Assembly (NCBI RefSeq): GCF_019656335.1
Contig: NZ_BPLZ01000003.1
Coordinates: 248,001 to 312,000, forward strand
Reading direction: 5' to 3'
Length of the DNA: 64,000 nucleotides
DNA from: Pseudomonas sp. NCCP-436
Lineage (GTDB): Bacteria > Pseudomonadota > Gammaproteobacteria > Pseudomonadales > Pseudomonadaceae
Below are positions 32,445-42,548 of the stretch, in pieces. The notes under the pieces were generated by a model, which saw nothing but the letters and a program-made list of their open reading frames with translations, did no database searches and had not been told where the DNA came from. Within the stretch, counting starts at the first letter, position 1, and the number at the start of each line of letters is the position of its first letter. The position numbers and the translations under genes are program-made.

Positions 32445-34625
32445 TTAGTCGGCAGCCGCCTCGCCAGCTGTCGCAGTCTCGGCCGGAACCGGCGGCTGCG
32501 GATTGAACATACCCTGATCCCAGGCGTAGTAACCCAGCACCAGCACCAGCAGCAGAGCCAGCACCCAGGGCCAGATCATCGGCTTGTCGGCGTAGGGATC
32601 GTGCAGGGCGCGGTCGCTGCCGCTGGGTAACGCGGCCATCTGCGTCAATGCGGTGCCGAACGGAATGCTGATTCTTGCCTGGGAATTCACCGCCCAGCCG
32701 TTGCCATCGAGGATTGGCCCCAGACTGCGGCGCCGCAGCTTGAACCAGGCCAACAGCATGGACGGCCCGGAAATCGCCAGCAGCACGCCGATCAGCAGCA
32801 GCGGGATCTGCCACCAGGCCAGTGACAGAATGCCGGTGACCACCGCCGCCAGGGCGGTACCCAGTGCGCCCACCGCCAGGCCGATGGCTGCGAAGATACC
32901 GGCGAATTTGGCGATATCGAAGGCCGGAGCCGGAGTCGCTGCCGGAGCGGCACCGGCCTCCCCCACCCGGGCAGCAGTCTGGTTGACCATATCGGCATCG
33001 CGACTGGCAGCGAACTTCTGGATCTGCTCGGAAACCAGAGTGGAAACACGGCGATAAGGCGACCAGAAGGCTTCGCGGATGCTGATCGGATTCTGCACCA
33101 CCTTGACCACCGTGGCGTCCCAGTCGTTGCCGTCACGGTCGTAGAACAGTCCGTGGCGGCCGGCCTGCAGGTTGCCCTCGCTGCCGGCGGTGACCGCTAC
33201 CACGATGTTCAGCGTTTCCCGGCCACGCACCGGCTCGCCGCGGCGAGTGCAGTTGCAGTACAGCAGGAAGCAGTCGCTGGCGGCAGCGACGGCGGCATGC
33301 GCTTCAACATCACCGACCTCCACTACCAGTTCGCAGCTTTTACCGTCGATATACAGCATCCCGGCCTGGAACACGGCCTTTTCCTTGCGGGCGTAGAAGT
33401 TCTGGAAGGAGATGAAGTTGCGCAGCAGACGCACCAGGCCGTACCGCAGACGGATCAGCTTGTCCAGCTCGACAAGACCGTCTGCGGCCTCGGCCACCTC
33501 CAGATCCTGCGCTACCAGCGCCATCAGGCGAGCCTCGACGTCCTGCTCTACCAGCTCAAGAATACGTGCACGATCCAGCACATCGGCAATTGCCACAGCC
33601 GGCATCTCGGCACGCCAGGTCAGGTAGTTGCTGCACAGTCCGACCAGATGCTGCCACTGCTCACGCGACAGGCTGTCCAGTTCACCGTATACCGGCACCA
33701 CCACCTGCAGGCGGAAAGTCTCGATGGCGCCCCGCCAGGCCGGATTGAGTCCCTGCCGCAGCGGCAGCTCGCCGCCATGCTGCACCACTGCCAGCGGCAG
33801 CTCCGCCACTTCTCCGGCATCAGCCAGGGAACGTGCCGCCAGCCGCACCAGCTCCTCTTCCTGTGCATTCATCAATGCCGAGGCGCGTGGGTCGAACTCG
33901 GACATGGCCACACGCGTGAAGTAATCGTCGATCTTGTCCTGCACTGCACCCAAGGCCTCGACCGCTGCCACGGTGCCCTCGCCAAAGGCGCTCAGGCCCT
34001 GCTCCGCCGCTCGGGCATGCCAACCGTGCAGTTGCCGCGCCTGATCGAAGAAGGCAGCGATTTGCTCGGAGCCGATGGCCGGCTCGCCGCTGCGGTCGGT
34101 CTGTGCGCCCAGGCAGGCGATGATGTCTGCAATGGCGGCCTGCAACTGCGGATCACTGGTCAGTGTCGCCGGCACCAGGCCATCGCCGTTGGATTCGTGA
34201 GGCGGAAACAGCAGAGCCAGCTCATCGGTATCGGCTGGCGTCAGGCTGTCGGCCTCGGGACGCCCAAGCACTGTCAGCAGGCGCCGCGCGGCCAGGCGCA
34301 GGCGGGCGCCTTCGGCATCCTCGGTCAGTGAAGCAAGCTGCAGCGGCCCATCCTCAAACAGCACGGCCGGATCGGCCAGACGTGCCAGCGTCCAGTCGAC
34401 CACATCGAGTACTTCCGGCGCACGAATGCGGCCATCCCGATTCTGGTCGATATAGTCGAGCATGCGCCGATCCAGCTCGAGATTGTTCACCGGGCAGGCC
34501 AGGCTGGCCCAGAGCTTCTGATCCAGGCCGCGCAGGGCCGCCAGATCGGCCGGGGTATCCAGTTGTACCTGATCGAAGCCGCCAGCGCGGAAAAAACGCC
34601 AGCGATGCGCGAGAGCTTGAGTCAT
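32445..34625 (-). CDS. large EF-hand domain membrane protein of unknown function
   Basis: A 726-residue protein. Near residue 57 there is one canonical calcium-binding loop, DQNRDGRIRAPEV, and a second weaker Asp-rich region follows near 145. The middle is helical and acidic. Residues about 565-635 hold two or three hydrophobic segments (FAAIGLAVGALGTALAAVVTGILS and WWQIPLLLIGVLLAI), and a last one lies near 690-710. A short acidic C-terminal tail follows. I read it as an inner-membrane protein with a calcium-responsive N-terminal domain; no enzyme motif is seen. It stands alone between the sirtuin and tatD. Confidence 0.7.
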   Translation of the reverse strand: MTQALAHRWRFFRAGGFDQVQLDTPADLAALRGLDQKLWASLACPVNNLELDRRMLDYIDQNRDGRIRAPEVLDVVDWTLARLADPAVLFEDGPLQLASLTEDAEGARLRLAARRLLTVLGRPEADSLTPADTDELALLFPPHESNGDGLVPATLTSDPQLQAAIADIIACLGAQTDRSGEPAIGSEQIAAFFDQARQLHGWHARAAEQGLSAFGEGTVAAVEALGAVQDKIDDYFTRVAMSEFDPRASALMNAQEEELVRLAARSLADAGEVAELPLAVVQHGGELPLRQGLNPAWRGAIETFRLQVVVPVYGELDSLSREQWQHLVGLCSNYLTWRAEMPAVAIADVLDRARILELVEQDVEARLMALVAQDLEVAEAADGLVELDKLIRLRYGLVRLLRNFISFQNFYARKEKAVFQAGMLYIDGKSCELVVEVGDVEAHAAVAAASDCFLLYCNCTRRGEPVRGRETLNIVVAVTAGSEGNLQAGRHGLFYDRDGNDWDATVVKVVQNPISIREAFWSPYRRVSTLVSEQIQKFAASRDADMVNQTAARVGEAGAAPAATPAPAFDIAKFAGIFAAIGLAVGALGTALAAVVTGILSLAWWQIPLLLIGVLLAISGPSMLLAWFKLRRRSLGPILDGNGWAVNSQARISIPFGTALTQMAALPSGSDRALHDPYADKPMIWPWVLALLLVLVLGYYAWDQGMFNPQPPVPAETATAGEAAAD

Positions 34626-34938
34626 CTACGGAAGATCCTTTCATGAAAGAGGGCGACCGCGCCCGGAAGCCGGCCATGATCCGCTTCTGCAAGCAGAAGC
34701 TAGGCACCCGGACTCCTGCCCACCAGGCGCCGTTCCCGGCAGTTTAACCGAGCCAGCGACAGACGCACGTTCCTGGCGCTGCAACGGCCTACTCGGTTAT
34801 GGCGGCAAAGCTCGCTCACTGTTGCACATGCATCAGTGGCAAGCGCACAAGACCAATACTTGTACCCATGGTTCAATGGAGACTGGCCGCCAATACAAAA
34901 GCCTCTACCCTGGCCACAGACAAGCTATGGAGCCGCCC
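34626..34938. other. 313-base divergent promoter region with a near-palindrome
   Basis: No gene is seen between the EF-hand gene (leftward) and tatD (rightward). It must hold both promoters. The clearest symmetry is GCTTCTGC-AA-GCAGAAGC at 34683-34700, an eight-base perfect inverted repeat, which may be an operator; no regulator in the window is an obvious match. Confidence 0.4.
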
Positions 34939-35718
34939 ATGCGCCTGATCGACACCCACACCCACCTGGATTTTCCCGAGTTCGATGCCGATCGCGCTGC
35001 AGTACTGGCACAGAGCCAGAAGCTGGGCATCGAACAGATGGTGGTGCTGGGAGTGGATCAGGGCCACTGGCAGCGACTTTGGCAACTGGTGGAGGCCAGC
35101 GAATGTCTGCATGCCGCTTTGGGCCTGCATCCTGTTTACCTGAACAGCCACCACCCTGCGCATATTGAGGCATTACGTCACTGGCTGGAGCGGCTGGCTG
35201 GTCACCCCAGGTTGTGCGCGGTGGGTGAGTTCGGCCTGGATTACTTCCTTGAGCAGCTCGACCGCCAACGCCAGCAGGAGTTGTTCGAGGCGCAACTGCA
35301 ACTGGCGGTGGAATTTGATCTGCCAGCGCTACTGCATGTACGTCGTGCTCATGCAGCCACCATCGCCACGCTCAAACGCATTCGTCCTCCCCGTGGTGGC
35401 ATCATCCACGCCTTTGCCGGCAGCCTGGAGGAAGCGCGCGAGTACATCCGCCTGGGCTTTCGTCTGGGACTGGGCGGTGCTGCCACCTGGCCCCAGGCCA
35501 ACCGGCTGCGCCGGGTGGTTGCTGCTCTGCCGCTGGAGGCCATAGTGCTGGAAACCGATGCACCGGACATGGCTCCGGCCATGCATCCGCACCAGCGTAA
35601 CAGCCCGCAATTTTTGCCCGACATCTGCCGCGAACTGGCGGCCTTGCGCGACATGTCTCCGCAAGCGCTGGCCGAGGCCAGCAGCCGCAATGCCGAAGTT
35701 CTTTTCCGCTGGCGCTAA
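34939..35718 (+). CDS. TatD family metal-dependent hydrolase (DNase-like)
   Basis: A 259-residue TIM-barrel hydrolase. Metal ligands are His7 and His9 (DTHTHLDF), a glutamate in GEFGLDYF, a histidine in LLHVRRAH, one in IIHAFAGS and Asp in LETDAPDM. TatD proteins have 3'-5' exonuclease activity and take part in DNA repair or degradation. The ATG at 34939 begins at the conserved motif and has GGAG eight bases before it; the upstream frame to 34822 is not needed. It is convergent with the nucleosidase gene. Confidence 0.9.
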   Translation: MRLIDTHTHLDFPEFDADRAAVLAQSQKLGIEQMVVLGVDQGHWQRLWQLVEASECLHAALGLHPVYLNSHHPAHIEALRHWLERLAGHPRLCAVGEFGLDYFLEQLDRQRQQELFEAQLQLAVEFDLPALLHVRRAHAATIATLKRIRPPRGGIIHAFAGSLEEAREYIRLGFRLGLGGAATWPQANRLRRVVAALPLEAIVLETDAPDMAPAMHPHQRNSPQFLPDICRELAALRDMSPQALAEASSRNAEVLFRWR

Positions 35719-35776
35719 AGCGACCGCATTGATTCGGCGCCCAGCCCGGGTTCAAGCCGGTACCGAAATGGCAACC

Positions 35777-36376
35777 TCAGCGAATCGACTGGTACAGCGC
35801 CAGCAGTTTGCGTGCGCCCAGCAGCAGGTTTTCCTCCCAGTCCATGGGAGCGCTGTCGTCGGCGCCATCGGTAATGTACTTCACCGAAATCAGTCGAACC
35901 CCTAGGCGTCGACAGACCTTGGCCAGGGCGTAGCCCTCCATGTCCACCAGGTCGCAGGGCACTTTCGGCGCCGCGGTTTCAAAGCTGTCGCCAGTGCCGC
36001 AGCAGCCATGAGACAGGTGCTCGAAATAAGGCTCCAATTCGATATCCGCCGGGCAGTCCGTCTCCAGCGGCGTAACGCCCACGGCAAAGCCCAGCGGTGA
36101 GACATCCATATCGCGCTGCACGAAGCGCGTGACTTCCACCAGCGAATGAGCGGGGAAGCGGCTGCTGCCAGCAGTCCCCAGATTGAGCAGAGTGCTGCAG
36201 CCGGTTGCCCGGATCACCTCAAAGGCCTTGAAGGCCGCATTGATCTTGCCAATACCGCTGTAATGCACCGGGATGCCGGCCTGCTCGAACAAGCCCTTGG
36301 ATTCACCAGGCAACGCCATGATCAGAGGAAAGTCGCTCACGCCACACCTGCTGTCCAGTTCGCTAAAAAGCGGCAT
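35777..36376 (-). CDS. MTA/SAH nucleosidase-like protein (phosphorylase superfamily)
   Basis: A 199-residue protein of the PNP/UDP phosphorylase superfamily. The best landmarks are GIGKINAAFKAFEVI, LLNLGTAGS and the C-terminal DLVDMEGYALAKVCRRLGVRLISVKYITDGAD, which matches the VDMEGAA...ISDxAD ribose and base site of methylthioadenosine/S-adenosylhomocysteine nucleosidases. The catalytic aspartate appears as Asp in TDGAD. It is shorter than the usual enzyme (about 230), so the N-terminal strand is compact. The purine or futalosine substrate is not certain. Confidence 0.8.
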   Translation of the reverse strand: MPLFSELDSRCGVSDFPLIMALPGESKGLFEQAGIPVHYSGIGKINAAFKAFEVIRATGCSTLLNLGTAGSSRFPAHSLVEVTRFVQRDMDVSPLGFAVGVTPLETDCPADIELEPYFEHLSHGCCGTGDSFETAAPKVPCDLVDMEGYALAKVCRRLGVRLISVKYITDGADDSAPMDWEENLLLGARKLLALYQSIR

Positions 36377-36483
36377 TAGAAAGCAATCTTTCGGTCATTC
36401 CAAGCCAACCTCCGGGACTCAAGCCTTGGCACCCGCTGCGCACAGCCCTATGCTCGGGAGCCTTTGACTGTCTGGTGCGGATC

Positions 36484-37251
36484 ATGGATGCAACGGCTAT
36501 CGCCCTGCTGCTGGCTGCCGGCTTTACCGCTGGAGGCATGAATGCCCTGGCCGGCGGCGGCACCTTCTTTTCCTTTCCTGCTCTGCTGGCCACCGGCCTG
36601 CCGCCGGTGACCGCCAATGCCACCAATGCCGTGGCGCTGTGGCCAGCCAGCCTGGCCGGCGCCTGGGCGGCGCGCGCCTCGCTGCGCCCACTAGGCCGCT
36701 ACCTGATTCCACTGCTACTGGCCGGACTGGCCGGCGGCCTGCTTGGCGGCCTGTTGCTGCTGGCCGGTGGCGATGACATGTTTCGTGTACTGATTCCCTG
36801 GCTGCTACTGGCTGCCACCGCACTGTTCGCCGCCAGCCCCTGGCTGGGTGCCTGGCTGGCCGCACGTCGGTGCGAGGCCGAGCACCCGCCGCACACGCCA
36901 CTGTCGTTGGCGGCGCATGTCGGCGTCTCGGTCTATGGTGGCTACTTCGGTGCCGGCATGGGCATTCTGCAACTGGCAGCCTTCTCCATCGAAGGCCATC
37001 CGCTGACCCGCGCCAACGCGCTGAAGAATCTCATCTCGGCGGTGATCTACAGCATCGCCACGCTCACCTTCATCATCGCCGGACGAGTCAGTTGGCACGA
37101 GCTGGCAATCCTGCTGACCGGCGCCACCCTTGGCGGCTACGCTGGCGGAGCCCTGGGCGAAAAACTACCCCCTACACTGCTGCGCGGCTTTGTCATCCTG
37201 GTGGGCAGCAGCATGACCCTGTACTACTTCTGGAACACCTACCTTGCCTAG
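36484..37251 (+). CDS. TauE/SafE family sulfite exporter-type permease
   Basis: A 255-residue membrane protein with about eight hydrophobic segments in two similar halves. The family motif GGMNALAGGGTFFSFPALLATGLPP...ATN lies near residues 17-45 and its echo YGGYFGAGMGILQL near 150-165. Members export sulfite, taurine-related or other organosulfur anions. I use the ATG at 36484 (MDATAIALLL); a GTG at 36475 is the alternative. Confidence 0.88.
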   Translation: MDATAIALLLAAGFTAGGMNALAGGGTFFSFPALLATGLPPVTANATNAVALWPASLAGAWAARASLRPLGRYLIPLLLAGLAGGLLGGLLLLAGGDDMFRVLIPWLLLAATALFAASPWLGAWLAARRCEAEHPPHTPLSLAAHVGVSVYGGYFGAGMGILQLAAFSIEGHPLTRANALKNLISAVIYSIATLTFIIAGRVSWHELAILLTGATLGGYAGGALGEKLPPTLLRGFVILVGSSMTLYYFWNTYLA

Positions 37252-37339
37252 CCAGGCTCCGCCTGAGGCCCTCTGATTTGCCCGTCTGGCGCGGCTCTGC
37301 TAGTGTCGCGCCGTTCCGGAACCAGCGAGACACCGCCCA

Positions 37340-37582
37340 ATGGCCCGCAAGAAAGCCGTCCCCGACTTCGAACAATCCCTGGCCCAGCTACAAACGCTGG
37401 TCGAACGCCTGGAGAGCGGCGAGCTGTCGCTGGAAGAATCGCTGAGCGCCTTCGAACAGGGTATCGGCCTGACCCGCGAATGCCAGGCTGCATTGGCCCA
37501 GGCCGAGCAGAAGGTTCAGATTCTGCTGGAACGCGACGGCGAACTGCAGGCCGCCCCCTTCGACACGGACGAACCGGCATGA
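37340..37582 (+). CDS. xseB: exodeoxyribonuclease VII small subunit
   Basis: An 80-residue helical protein with the XseB pattern: [34 protein letters not shown] followed by [12 protein letters not shown]. It forms exonuclease VII with XseA (not in the window). Its TGA overlaps the ispA ATG (ATGA), giving the xseB-ispA-dxs order common in proteobacteria. Confidence 0.95.
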   Translation: MARKKAVPDFEQSLAQLQTLVERLESGELSLEESLSAFEQGIGLTRECQAALAQAEQKVQILLERDGELQAAPFDTDEPA

Positions 37583-38466
37583 TCCTGGAATACCAAAAGC
37601 GCTGCCAAGCTCGCGTCGATGCATCCCTCGAGCCTCTCTTCCAGGCACCGCACGCGGAGCTTGAGCGGCTTTACCAGGCCATGCGCTACAGCGTCATGAA
37701 CGGCGGCAAACGCGTGCGCCCTCTTCTGGTCTACGCCGCCTGCGAGGCCCTCGAAGGCAACCTCGGACAAGCAGACGGAGCAGCCTGCGCAGTAGAACTG
37801 ATCCACGCCTATTCGCTGGTACATGACGATCTGCCGGCCATGGACGACGACGACCTGCGTCGCGGCCAGCCGACCACCCACAAGGCATTCGACGAAGCCA
37901 GCGCCATTCTTGCCGGCGATGCCCTGCAGAGCCTTGCGTTTGGCGTACTCAGCACACATCGCAGCAACCCGCAGGACGCCGAGATCCGCCTGCAGATGAT
38001 CGAACTCCTGAGCCAGGCGGCTGGCCCGGCAGGCATGGTCGGCGGTCAGGCCATCGACCTGGGTTCGGTTGGCCTGCAGCTCGACCAGCAGGCACTGGAG
38101 ATCATGCACCGGCACAAGACCGGCGCACTGATCGAGGCCAGTGTACGCCTCGGCGCGCTGGCCAGCGGCAACCGCAACAGCACCGCACATCAGGCTCTGC
38201 AGCAGTATGCCCGGGCCATAGGTCTGGCTTTCCAGGTGCAGGACGACATCCTCGACGTGGAAAGCGATACCGCCACTCTGGGCAAGACCCAAGGCAAGGA
38301 CGAGGCCAACCACAAACCCACCTATCCCGCCCTGCTTGGCCTTGACGCGGCCAAGCGCTACGCGCTGGAACTGCGTGACCAAGCCCTGCAAGCCCTGCAG
38401 CCGTTCGGCGACAGTGCCGAACCGCTGCGCAAGCTGGCCCGCTACATCGTCGAAAGGCGCAGCTAG
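37579..38466 (+). CDS. ispA: farnesyl diphosphate synthase
   Basis: A 295-residue prenyl synthase that joins isopentenyl diphosphate to dimethylallyl and geranyl diphosphate. The first Asp-rich motif is [10 protein letters not shown] at 83-92 and the second QDDILD near 222-227, with GGKRVRPLL (42-50) as the diphosphate site and the KTGALI helix. The start at 37579 overlaps the xseB stop. It feeds ubiquinone and undecaprenyl synthesis, together with Dxs encoded next. Confidence 0.96.
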   Translation: MILEYQKRCQARVDASLEPLFQAPHAELERLYQAMRYSVMNGGKRVRPLLVYAACEALEGNLGQADGAACAVELIHAYSLVHDDLPAMDDDDLRRGQPTTHKAFDEASAILAGDALQSLAFGVLSTHRSNPQDAEIRLQMIELLSQAAGPAGMVGGQAIDLGSVGLQLDQQALEIMHRHKTGALIEASVRLGALASGNRNSTAHQALQQYARAIGLAFQVQDDILDVESDTATLGKTQGKDEANHKPTYPALLGLDAAKRYALELRDQALQALQPFGDSAEPLRKLARYIVERRS

Positions 38467-38688
38467 ACCATCATCATTTGTCTGTATGGCGCCATGATCA
38501 CCACATCAGGCCTGCTTTAACGCCCCAGACGGGCTCCATAATCACAGGTATTGGAGCCCCACCCAATACTTCCCCTGCCCTGCTGATTAGCCACAATAGC
38601 GATAAGCGGCAGCAGACAGCCGATTGAGCCGTTCCCCCGGCAATCAGGTAAACTGTCGCCTCTTTTTGTGCCTATAACGATTCGCCTG

Positions 38689-40578
38689 ATGCCGACCACT
38701 TTCCATGAGATCCCCCGCGAGCGCCCGCTGACGCCGCTGCTCGACAGCGCCAACACGCCGGACGAACTGCGTCGTCTGGCCGAAGCGGACCTGGAAACTC
38801 TCGCCGACGAACTGCGCGAGTATCTGCTCTACAGCGTTGGCCAGAGCGGCGGACACTTTGGTGCCGGTCTCGGTGTAATCGAGCTGACCATCGCTCTGCA
38901 CTACGTATTCGATACCCCCGAGGATCGCCTGGTGTGGGACGTGGGGCATCAGGCCTATCCGCACAAGATCCTCACCGGTCGTCGCGAGCGCATGAACACG
39001 TTACGCCAGAAGGACGGCCTGGCCGCCTTCCCGCGGCGTAGCGAGAGCGAGTACGACACCTTCGGCGTCGGCCACTCCAGCACCAGCATCAGCGCTGCCC
39101 TGGGCATGGCCATCGCTGCTCGGCTCAAGGGCGAGAAGCGCAAGAGCGTGGCGGTGATCGGCGACGGTGCCATGACCGCCGGCATGGCCTTCGAGGCACT
39201 CAATCATGCAGCCGACGTCGGCGCCGACATGCTGGTGATCCTCAACGACAACGACATGTCGATTTCCAAGAACGTCGGCGGCCTGTCCAACTATCTGGCC
39301 AAGATCATCTCCAGCCGTACCTACTGGAGCATGCGCGAAGGTAGCAAGAAGATCCTTTCGCGCCTGCCAGGCGCTTGGGAAATCGCCCGCCGCGTCGAGG
39401 AGCACGCCAAGGGCATGTTGCTGTCGAGCACCTTCTTCGAAGAGCTGGGCTGGAACTACGTAGGTCCGATCGACGGCCACGACCTGCCGACACTGCTGGC
39501 CACGCTGCGCAATATGCGTGACCTCGATGGCCCGCAGTTCCTTCACGTGGTGACCAAGAAGGGCAAGGGCTTCGCTCCGGCCGAACTGGACCCCATCGGC
39601 TACCACGCGATCACCAAGCTGGAACCGGTCACGCCGCAAGCCGCACCGAAGAAACCCGCCGGCCCGAAATACTCCAACGTCTTCGGCCAGTGGCTGTGCG
39701 ACATGGCCGAAGCCGATCCGCGCCTGATGGGCATCACCCCGGCGATGAAGGAAGGCTCGGATCTGGTGGCATTCAGCGAACGCTTCCCGGAGCGCTATTT
39801 CGACGTGGCGATTGCCGAGCAGCATGCCGTAACCCTGGCAGCCGGCATGGCCTGCGAAGGCGCCAAGCCGGTGGTAGCGATCTACTCCACCTTCTTGCAG
39901 CGTGCCTACGACCAACTGATCCACGACGTAGCGGTACAGCACCTGGACGTACTGTTCGCCATCGACCGCGCCGGCCTGGTCGGCGAGGACGGCCCGACCC
40001 ACGCCGGCAGCTTCGACCTGTCCTACCTGCGCTGCATTCCCGGCATGCTGGTAATGGCGCCCAGCGACGAGAACGAGATGCGCCGCATGCTCACCACCGG
40101 TTACCTGTACAACGGCCCGGCGGCGGTGCGCTACCCGCGCGGTAGCGGCCCCAACGTCCCTCTGGAGCCAGGCCTGGAACCACTGGAAATCGGCAAGGCA
40201 CGTCTCTGCCGCCAGGGCCGGCGGGTTGCCCTGCTGGCCTTCGGGGTACTGCTGAGTGACGCTTTGCAGGTAGCCGAGAGGCTCGATGCCACGGTAATCG
40301 ACATGCGCTTCGTCAAGCCCCTCGACGAAGCCCTGCTGCGTGAACTGGCAGACAGCCACGAGTTGCTGGTCACCCTCGAAGAGAACGCCGTAATGGGCGG
40401 TGCCGGCAGTGCCGTGGGCGAATTTCTCGCCACCGAGAACCGCCAGGTGCCCCTGCTGCACCTGGGCCTGCCCGACTACTACGTCGAACACGCCAAACCA
40501 AGCGAAATGCTGGCCGAATGCGGGCTGGATCAGGCAGGAATCGAAGCTGCCGTACGGGCGCGACTGGAAAAACTGTAA
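38689..40578 (+). CDS. dxs: 1-deoxy-D-xylulose-5-phosphate synthase
   Basis: A 629-residue thiamine diphosphate enzyme that condenses pyruvate and glyceraldehyde 3-phosphate, the first step of the MEP pathway. The N-terminal domain has [15 protein letters not shown] and the [17 protein letters not shown]...NDN cofactor motif. The pyrimidine domain has [15 protein letters not shown], and the C-terminal domain [15 protein letters not shown]. The ATG at 38689 (MPTTFHEIP) is the conserved start; the GTG at 38668 is an extension. There are 222 bases between ispA and dxs, so dxs probably has its own promoter. Confidence 0.96.
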   Translation: MPTTFHEIPRERPLTPLLDSANTPDELRRLAEADLETLADELREYLLYSVGQSGGHFGAGLGVIELTIALHYVFDTPEDRLVWDVGHQAYPHKILTGRRERMNTLRQKDGLAAFPRRSESEYDTFGVGHSSTSISAALGMAIAARLKGEKRKSVAVIGDGAMTAGMAFEALNHAADVGADMLVILNDNDMSISKNVGGLSNYLAKIISSRTYWSMREGSKKILSRLPGAWEIARRVEEHAKGMLLSSTFFEELGWNYVGPIDGHDLPTLLATLRNMRDLDGPQFLHVVTKKGKGFAPAELDPIGYHAITKLEPVTPQAAPKKPAGPKYSNVFGQWLCDMAEADPRLMGITPAMKEGSDLVAFSERFPERYFDVAIAEQHAVTLAAGMACEGAKPVVAIYSTFLQRAYDQLIHDVAVQHLDVLFAIDRAGLVGEDGPTHAGSFDLSYLRCIPGMLVMAPSDENEMRRMLTTGYLYNGPAAVRYPRGSGPNVPLEPGLEPLEIGKARLCRQGRRVALLAFGVLLSDALQVAERLDATVIDMRFVKPLDEALLRELADSHELLVTLEENAVMGGAGSAVGEFLATENRQVPLLHLGLPDYYVEHAKPSEMLAECGLDQAGIEAAVRARLEKL

Positions 40579-40597
40579 CATTGCCCCTCCCCTGCGC

Positions 40598-40630
40598 ATC
40601 TCCACTCCCTCTCATGAGAGGAGTGGAGAT
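40598..40630 (+). terminator. hairpin after dxs
   Basis: ATCTCCACTCC-CTCTC pairs with GAGAG-GAGTGGAGAT across a short CAT loop, leaving one bulged C. It lies 20 bases after the dxs stop. No T-run follows, so it may be a message-stabilising or partially terminating structure that separates dxs from the B12 genes. Confidence 0.5.
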
Positions 40631-40728
40631 TCGGCGACCTGTACGCTTGTCCCTCGCTGGTTCACCGCAGCAACCTCCCTTTATCCATTCTTCCGGGCCG
40701 AGACTCATCGGCGCTATCGAGCACTTTG

Positions 40729-41775
40729 ATGTTTTCCCTTCCCCACCTCAGTATTTCCGCTCCTGACTCCGCCATCCTCACGGCGCTACGCCATAAGATC
40801 GACCGCAAGACCAAACCCCTGGGTGCCCTTGGTCAACTGGAGGCCCTGGCGCTGCAGATCGGCTGGGTACAACAGACCCTGAGCCCCGAGCTGAGACGCC
40901 CGAGCCTGACCATCTTTGCCGCCGACCACGGCCTGACCCGTGTAGGAGTAAGCCTCTACCCGGCCGAGGTGACCGCGCAGATGGTCTACAACTTGCTCGC
41001 CGGCGGCGCCGCCACCAACAGCTTCGCACGCCAGCACGGTTTCGCTTTTCAGGTGGTGGATGCCGGCGTGAATTTCGACTTCCCGAACGACCTGCCATTG
41101 CGTCATGAAAAGATCGCCCACGGCACCGCCAACTGCCTGGAAGGGCCATCCATGAGCCACGAGCAGGCGTTGCAATGCCTGGAGACCGGCCGACGCATCG
41201 CCCATGAAGAAGTGGCCCAGGGCAGCAATGTACTGGCTTTCGGCGAGATGGGCATCGGCAACACCTCCATTGCCACGCTGCTCAGCCACCTGCTGACCAA
41301 CCTGCCGATCGCTGCCTGCACCGGACGCGGAACCGGCCTGGATGACGAAGGCCTGGCGCGGAAGGTGGCTATTCTGCAGGCGGTGGCCGAACGAGTCGGC
41401 CCAGGCCCACACGATGCTCTGACGGTGCTCGCCGAGGTCGGCGGTTTTGAAGTGGCGATGATGACCGGCGCCATGCTCGGCACAGCAGAGAAAGGCGCAC
41501 TGATCCTGGTGGACGGTTTCATCGCGACGGCAGCGCTGCTGACCGCCATGCAGATCGCCCCTGCAGTGCGTGACTATGCCGTGTTCGGTCATCGCTCCCA
41601 GGAGGGCGGTCACCCGTTGTTGCTGGCGCATCTGCAGGCCACTCCCCTGCTGCAGTTGGGCCTGCGCCTGGGCGAGGGTAGCGGCGCCGTACTGGCCTGG
41701 CCGCTGCTACAGGCCGCCTGCGGTTTCCTCAACGAAATGGCCTCGTTCGAGTCTGCCGGAGTATCCGACCGATGA
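40729..41775 (+). CDS. cobT: nicotinate-nucleotide-dimethylbenzimidazole phosphoribosyltransferase
   Basis: A 348-residue enzyme that activates dimethylbenzimidazole to alpha-ribazole phosphate for the lower ligand of B12. Landmarks are TKPLGALGQLEALALQIG, FAADHGL, GEMGIGNTSIA and the C-terminal FGHRSQEGGH and RLGEGSGA with the catalytic glutamate. The ATG at 40729 follows a TTG in frame. Its TGA overlaps the cobS ATG. It starts a salvage operon cobT-cobS-cobC; the kinase/guanylyltransferase CobP and the amidases of B12 synthesis are not in this window. Confidence 0.95.
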   Translation: MFSLPHLSISAPDSAILTALRHKIDRKTKPLGALGQLEALALQIGWVQQTLSPELRRPSLTIFAADHGLTRVGVSLYPAEVTAQMVYNLLAGGAATNSFARQHGFAFQVVDAGVNFDFPNDLPLRHEKIAHGTANCLEGPSMSHEQALQCLETGRRIAHEEVAQGSNVLAFGEMGIGNTSIATLLSHLLTNLPIAACTGRGTGLDDEGLARKVAILQAVAERVGPGPHDALTVLAEVGGFEVAMMTGAMLGTAEKGALILVDGFIATAALLTAMQIAPAVRDYAVFGHRSQEGGHPLLLAHLQATPLLQLGLRLGEGSGAVLAWPLLQAACGFLNEMASFESAGVSDR

Positions 41776-42548
41776 GCGATCGCTCCGCCCTGCGCCGGGA
41801 AACCGATCGTTTCCTGCTCTCACTGCAATTCTTCACGCGCATTCCGATTCCGGCCCGCGTGCCCTACTCGGAAAGCGAACTCAACCAGGCAGCGGTCTAC
41901 TTCCCGCTGATCGGCACCCTGATCGGCATGCTCTGCGCACAGGTCTACTGGGGTGCGTCTATGCTCTGGCCGGTGCCGATCGCGATTTTGCTGAGCATGG
42001 TATTCAGCCTGCTGCTGACCGGCTGTTTCCACGAAGATGGCCTGGCCGACTGCATGGACGGCATGGGTGGCGGCTGGGATCGTGAACGCATCCTGGCCAT
42101 CATGCAGGATTCGCGTCTGGGCACTTACGGAGCTACTGCGCTGATCGGCGCCCTCGCCGGCAAGTTTCTCTTGCTTAACGCCCTGCCTCCCACACTGATC
42201 ATCCCGGCAATGATCCTCGCCCATGCCGTCAGCCGCCTCAATGCAGCCAGCATGATGCTCACCGAGGCCTATGCCCGCCCGGACGGCAAGGCGAAACCAC
42301 TGGCAGTTCAGATGTCCCCTACGGGGCTGCTGATTGCAGCGACCCTGGCGTTGTTGCCCTTTATCTGGATCGAGTTACCGAACCTGTTCTGGCTGGCCCT
42401 GCTCCCGCTGGTTGCCTTGCGTTTCTGGTTCGCCCGCTGGCTGCGCAAGTGGATCGGCGGCTTCACCGGTGATTGCCTGGGCGCACTGCAACAATTGAGT
42501 GAGCTGACTTTCCTGCTGGGTGTCGTCGCGCTGTGTCGCTTTATCTGA
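41772..42548 (+). CDS. cobS: adenosylcobinamide-GDP ribazoletransferase (cobalamin synthase)
   Basis: A 258-residue polytopic membrane enzyme that joins adenosylcobinamide-GDP with alpha-ribazole. The characteristic LQFFTRIPIP start, HEDGLADCMDGMGGGWDRERILAIMQDSRLGTYG and C-terminal GGFTGDCLGALQQLSE motifs are all present. It overlaps cobT by four bases and cobC by 16 bases. Confidence 0.95.
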   Translation: MSDRSALRRETDRFLLSLQFFTRIPIPARVPYSESELNQAAVYFPLIGTLIGMLCAQVYWGASMLWPVPIAILLSMVFSLLLTGCFHEDGLADCMDGMGGGWDRERILAIMQDSRLGTYGATALIGALAGKFLLLNALPPTLIIPAMILAHAVSRLNAASMMLTEAYARPDGKAKPLAVQMSPTGLLIAATLALLPFIWIELPNLFWLALLPLVALRFWFARWLRKWIGGFTGDCLGALQQLSELTFLLGVVALCRFI

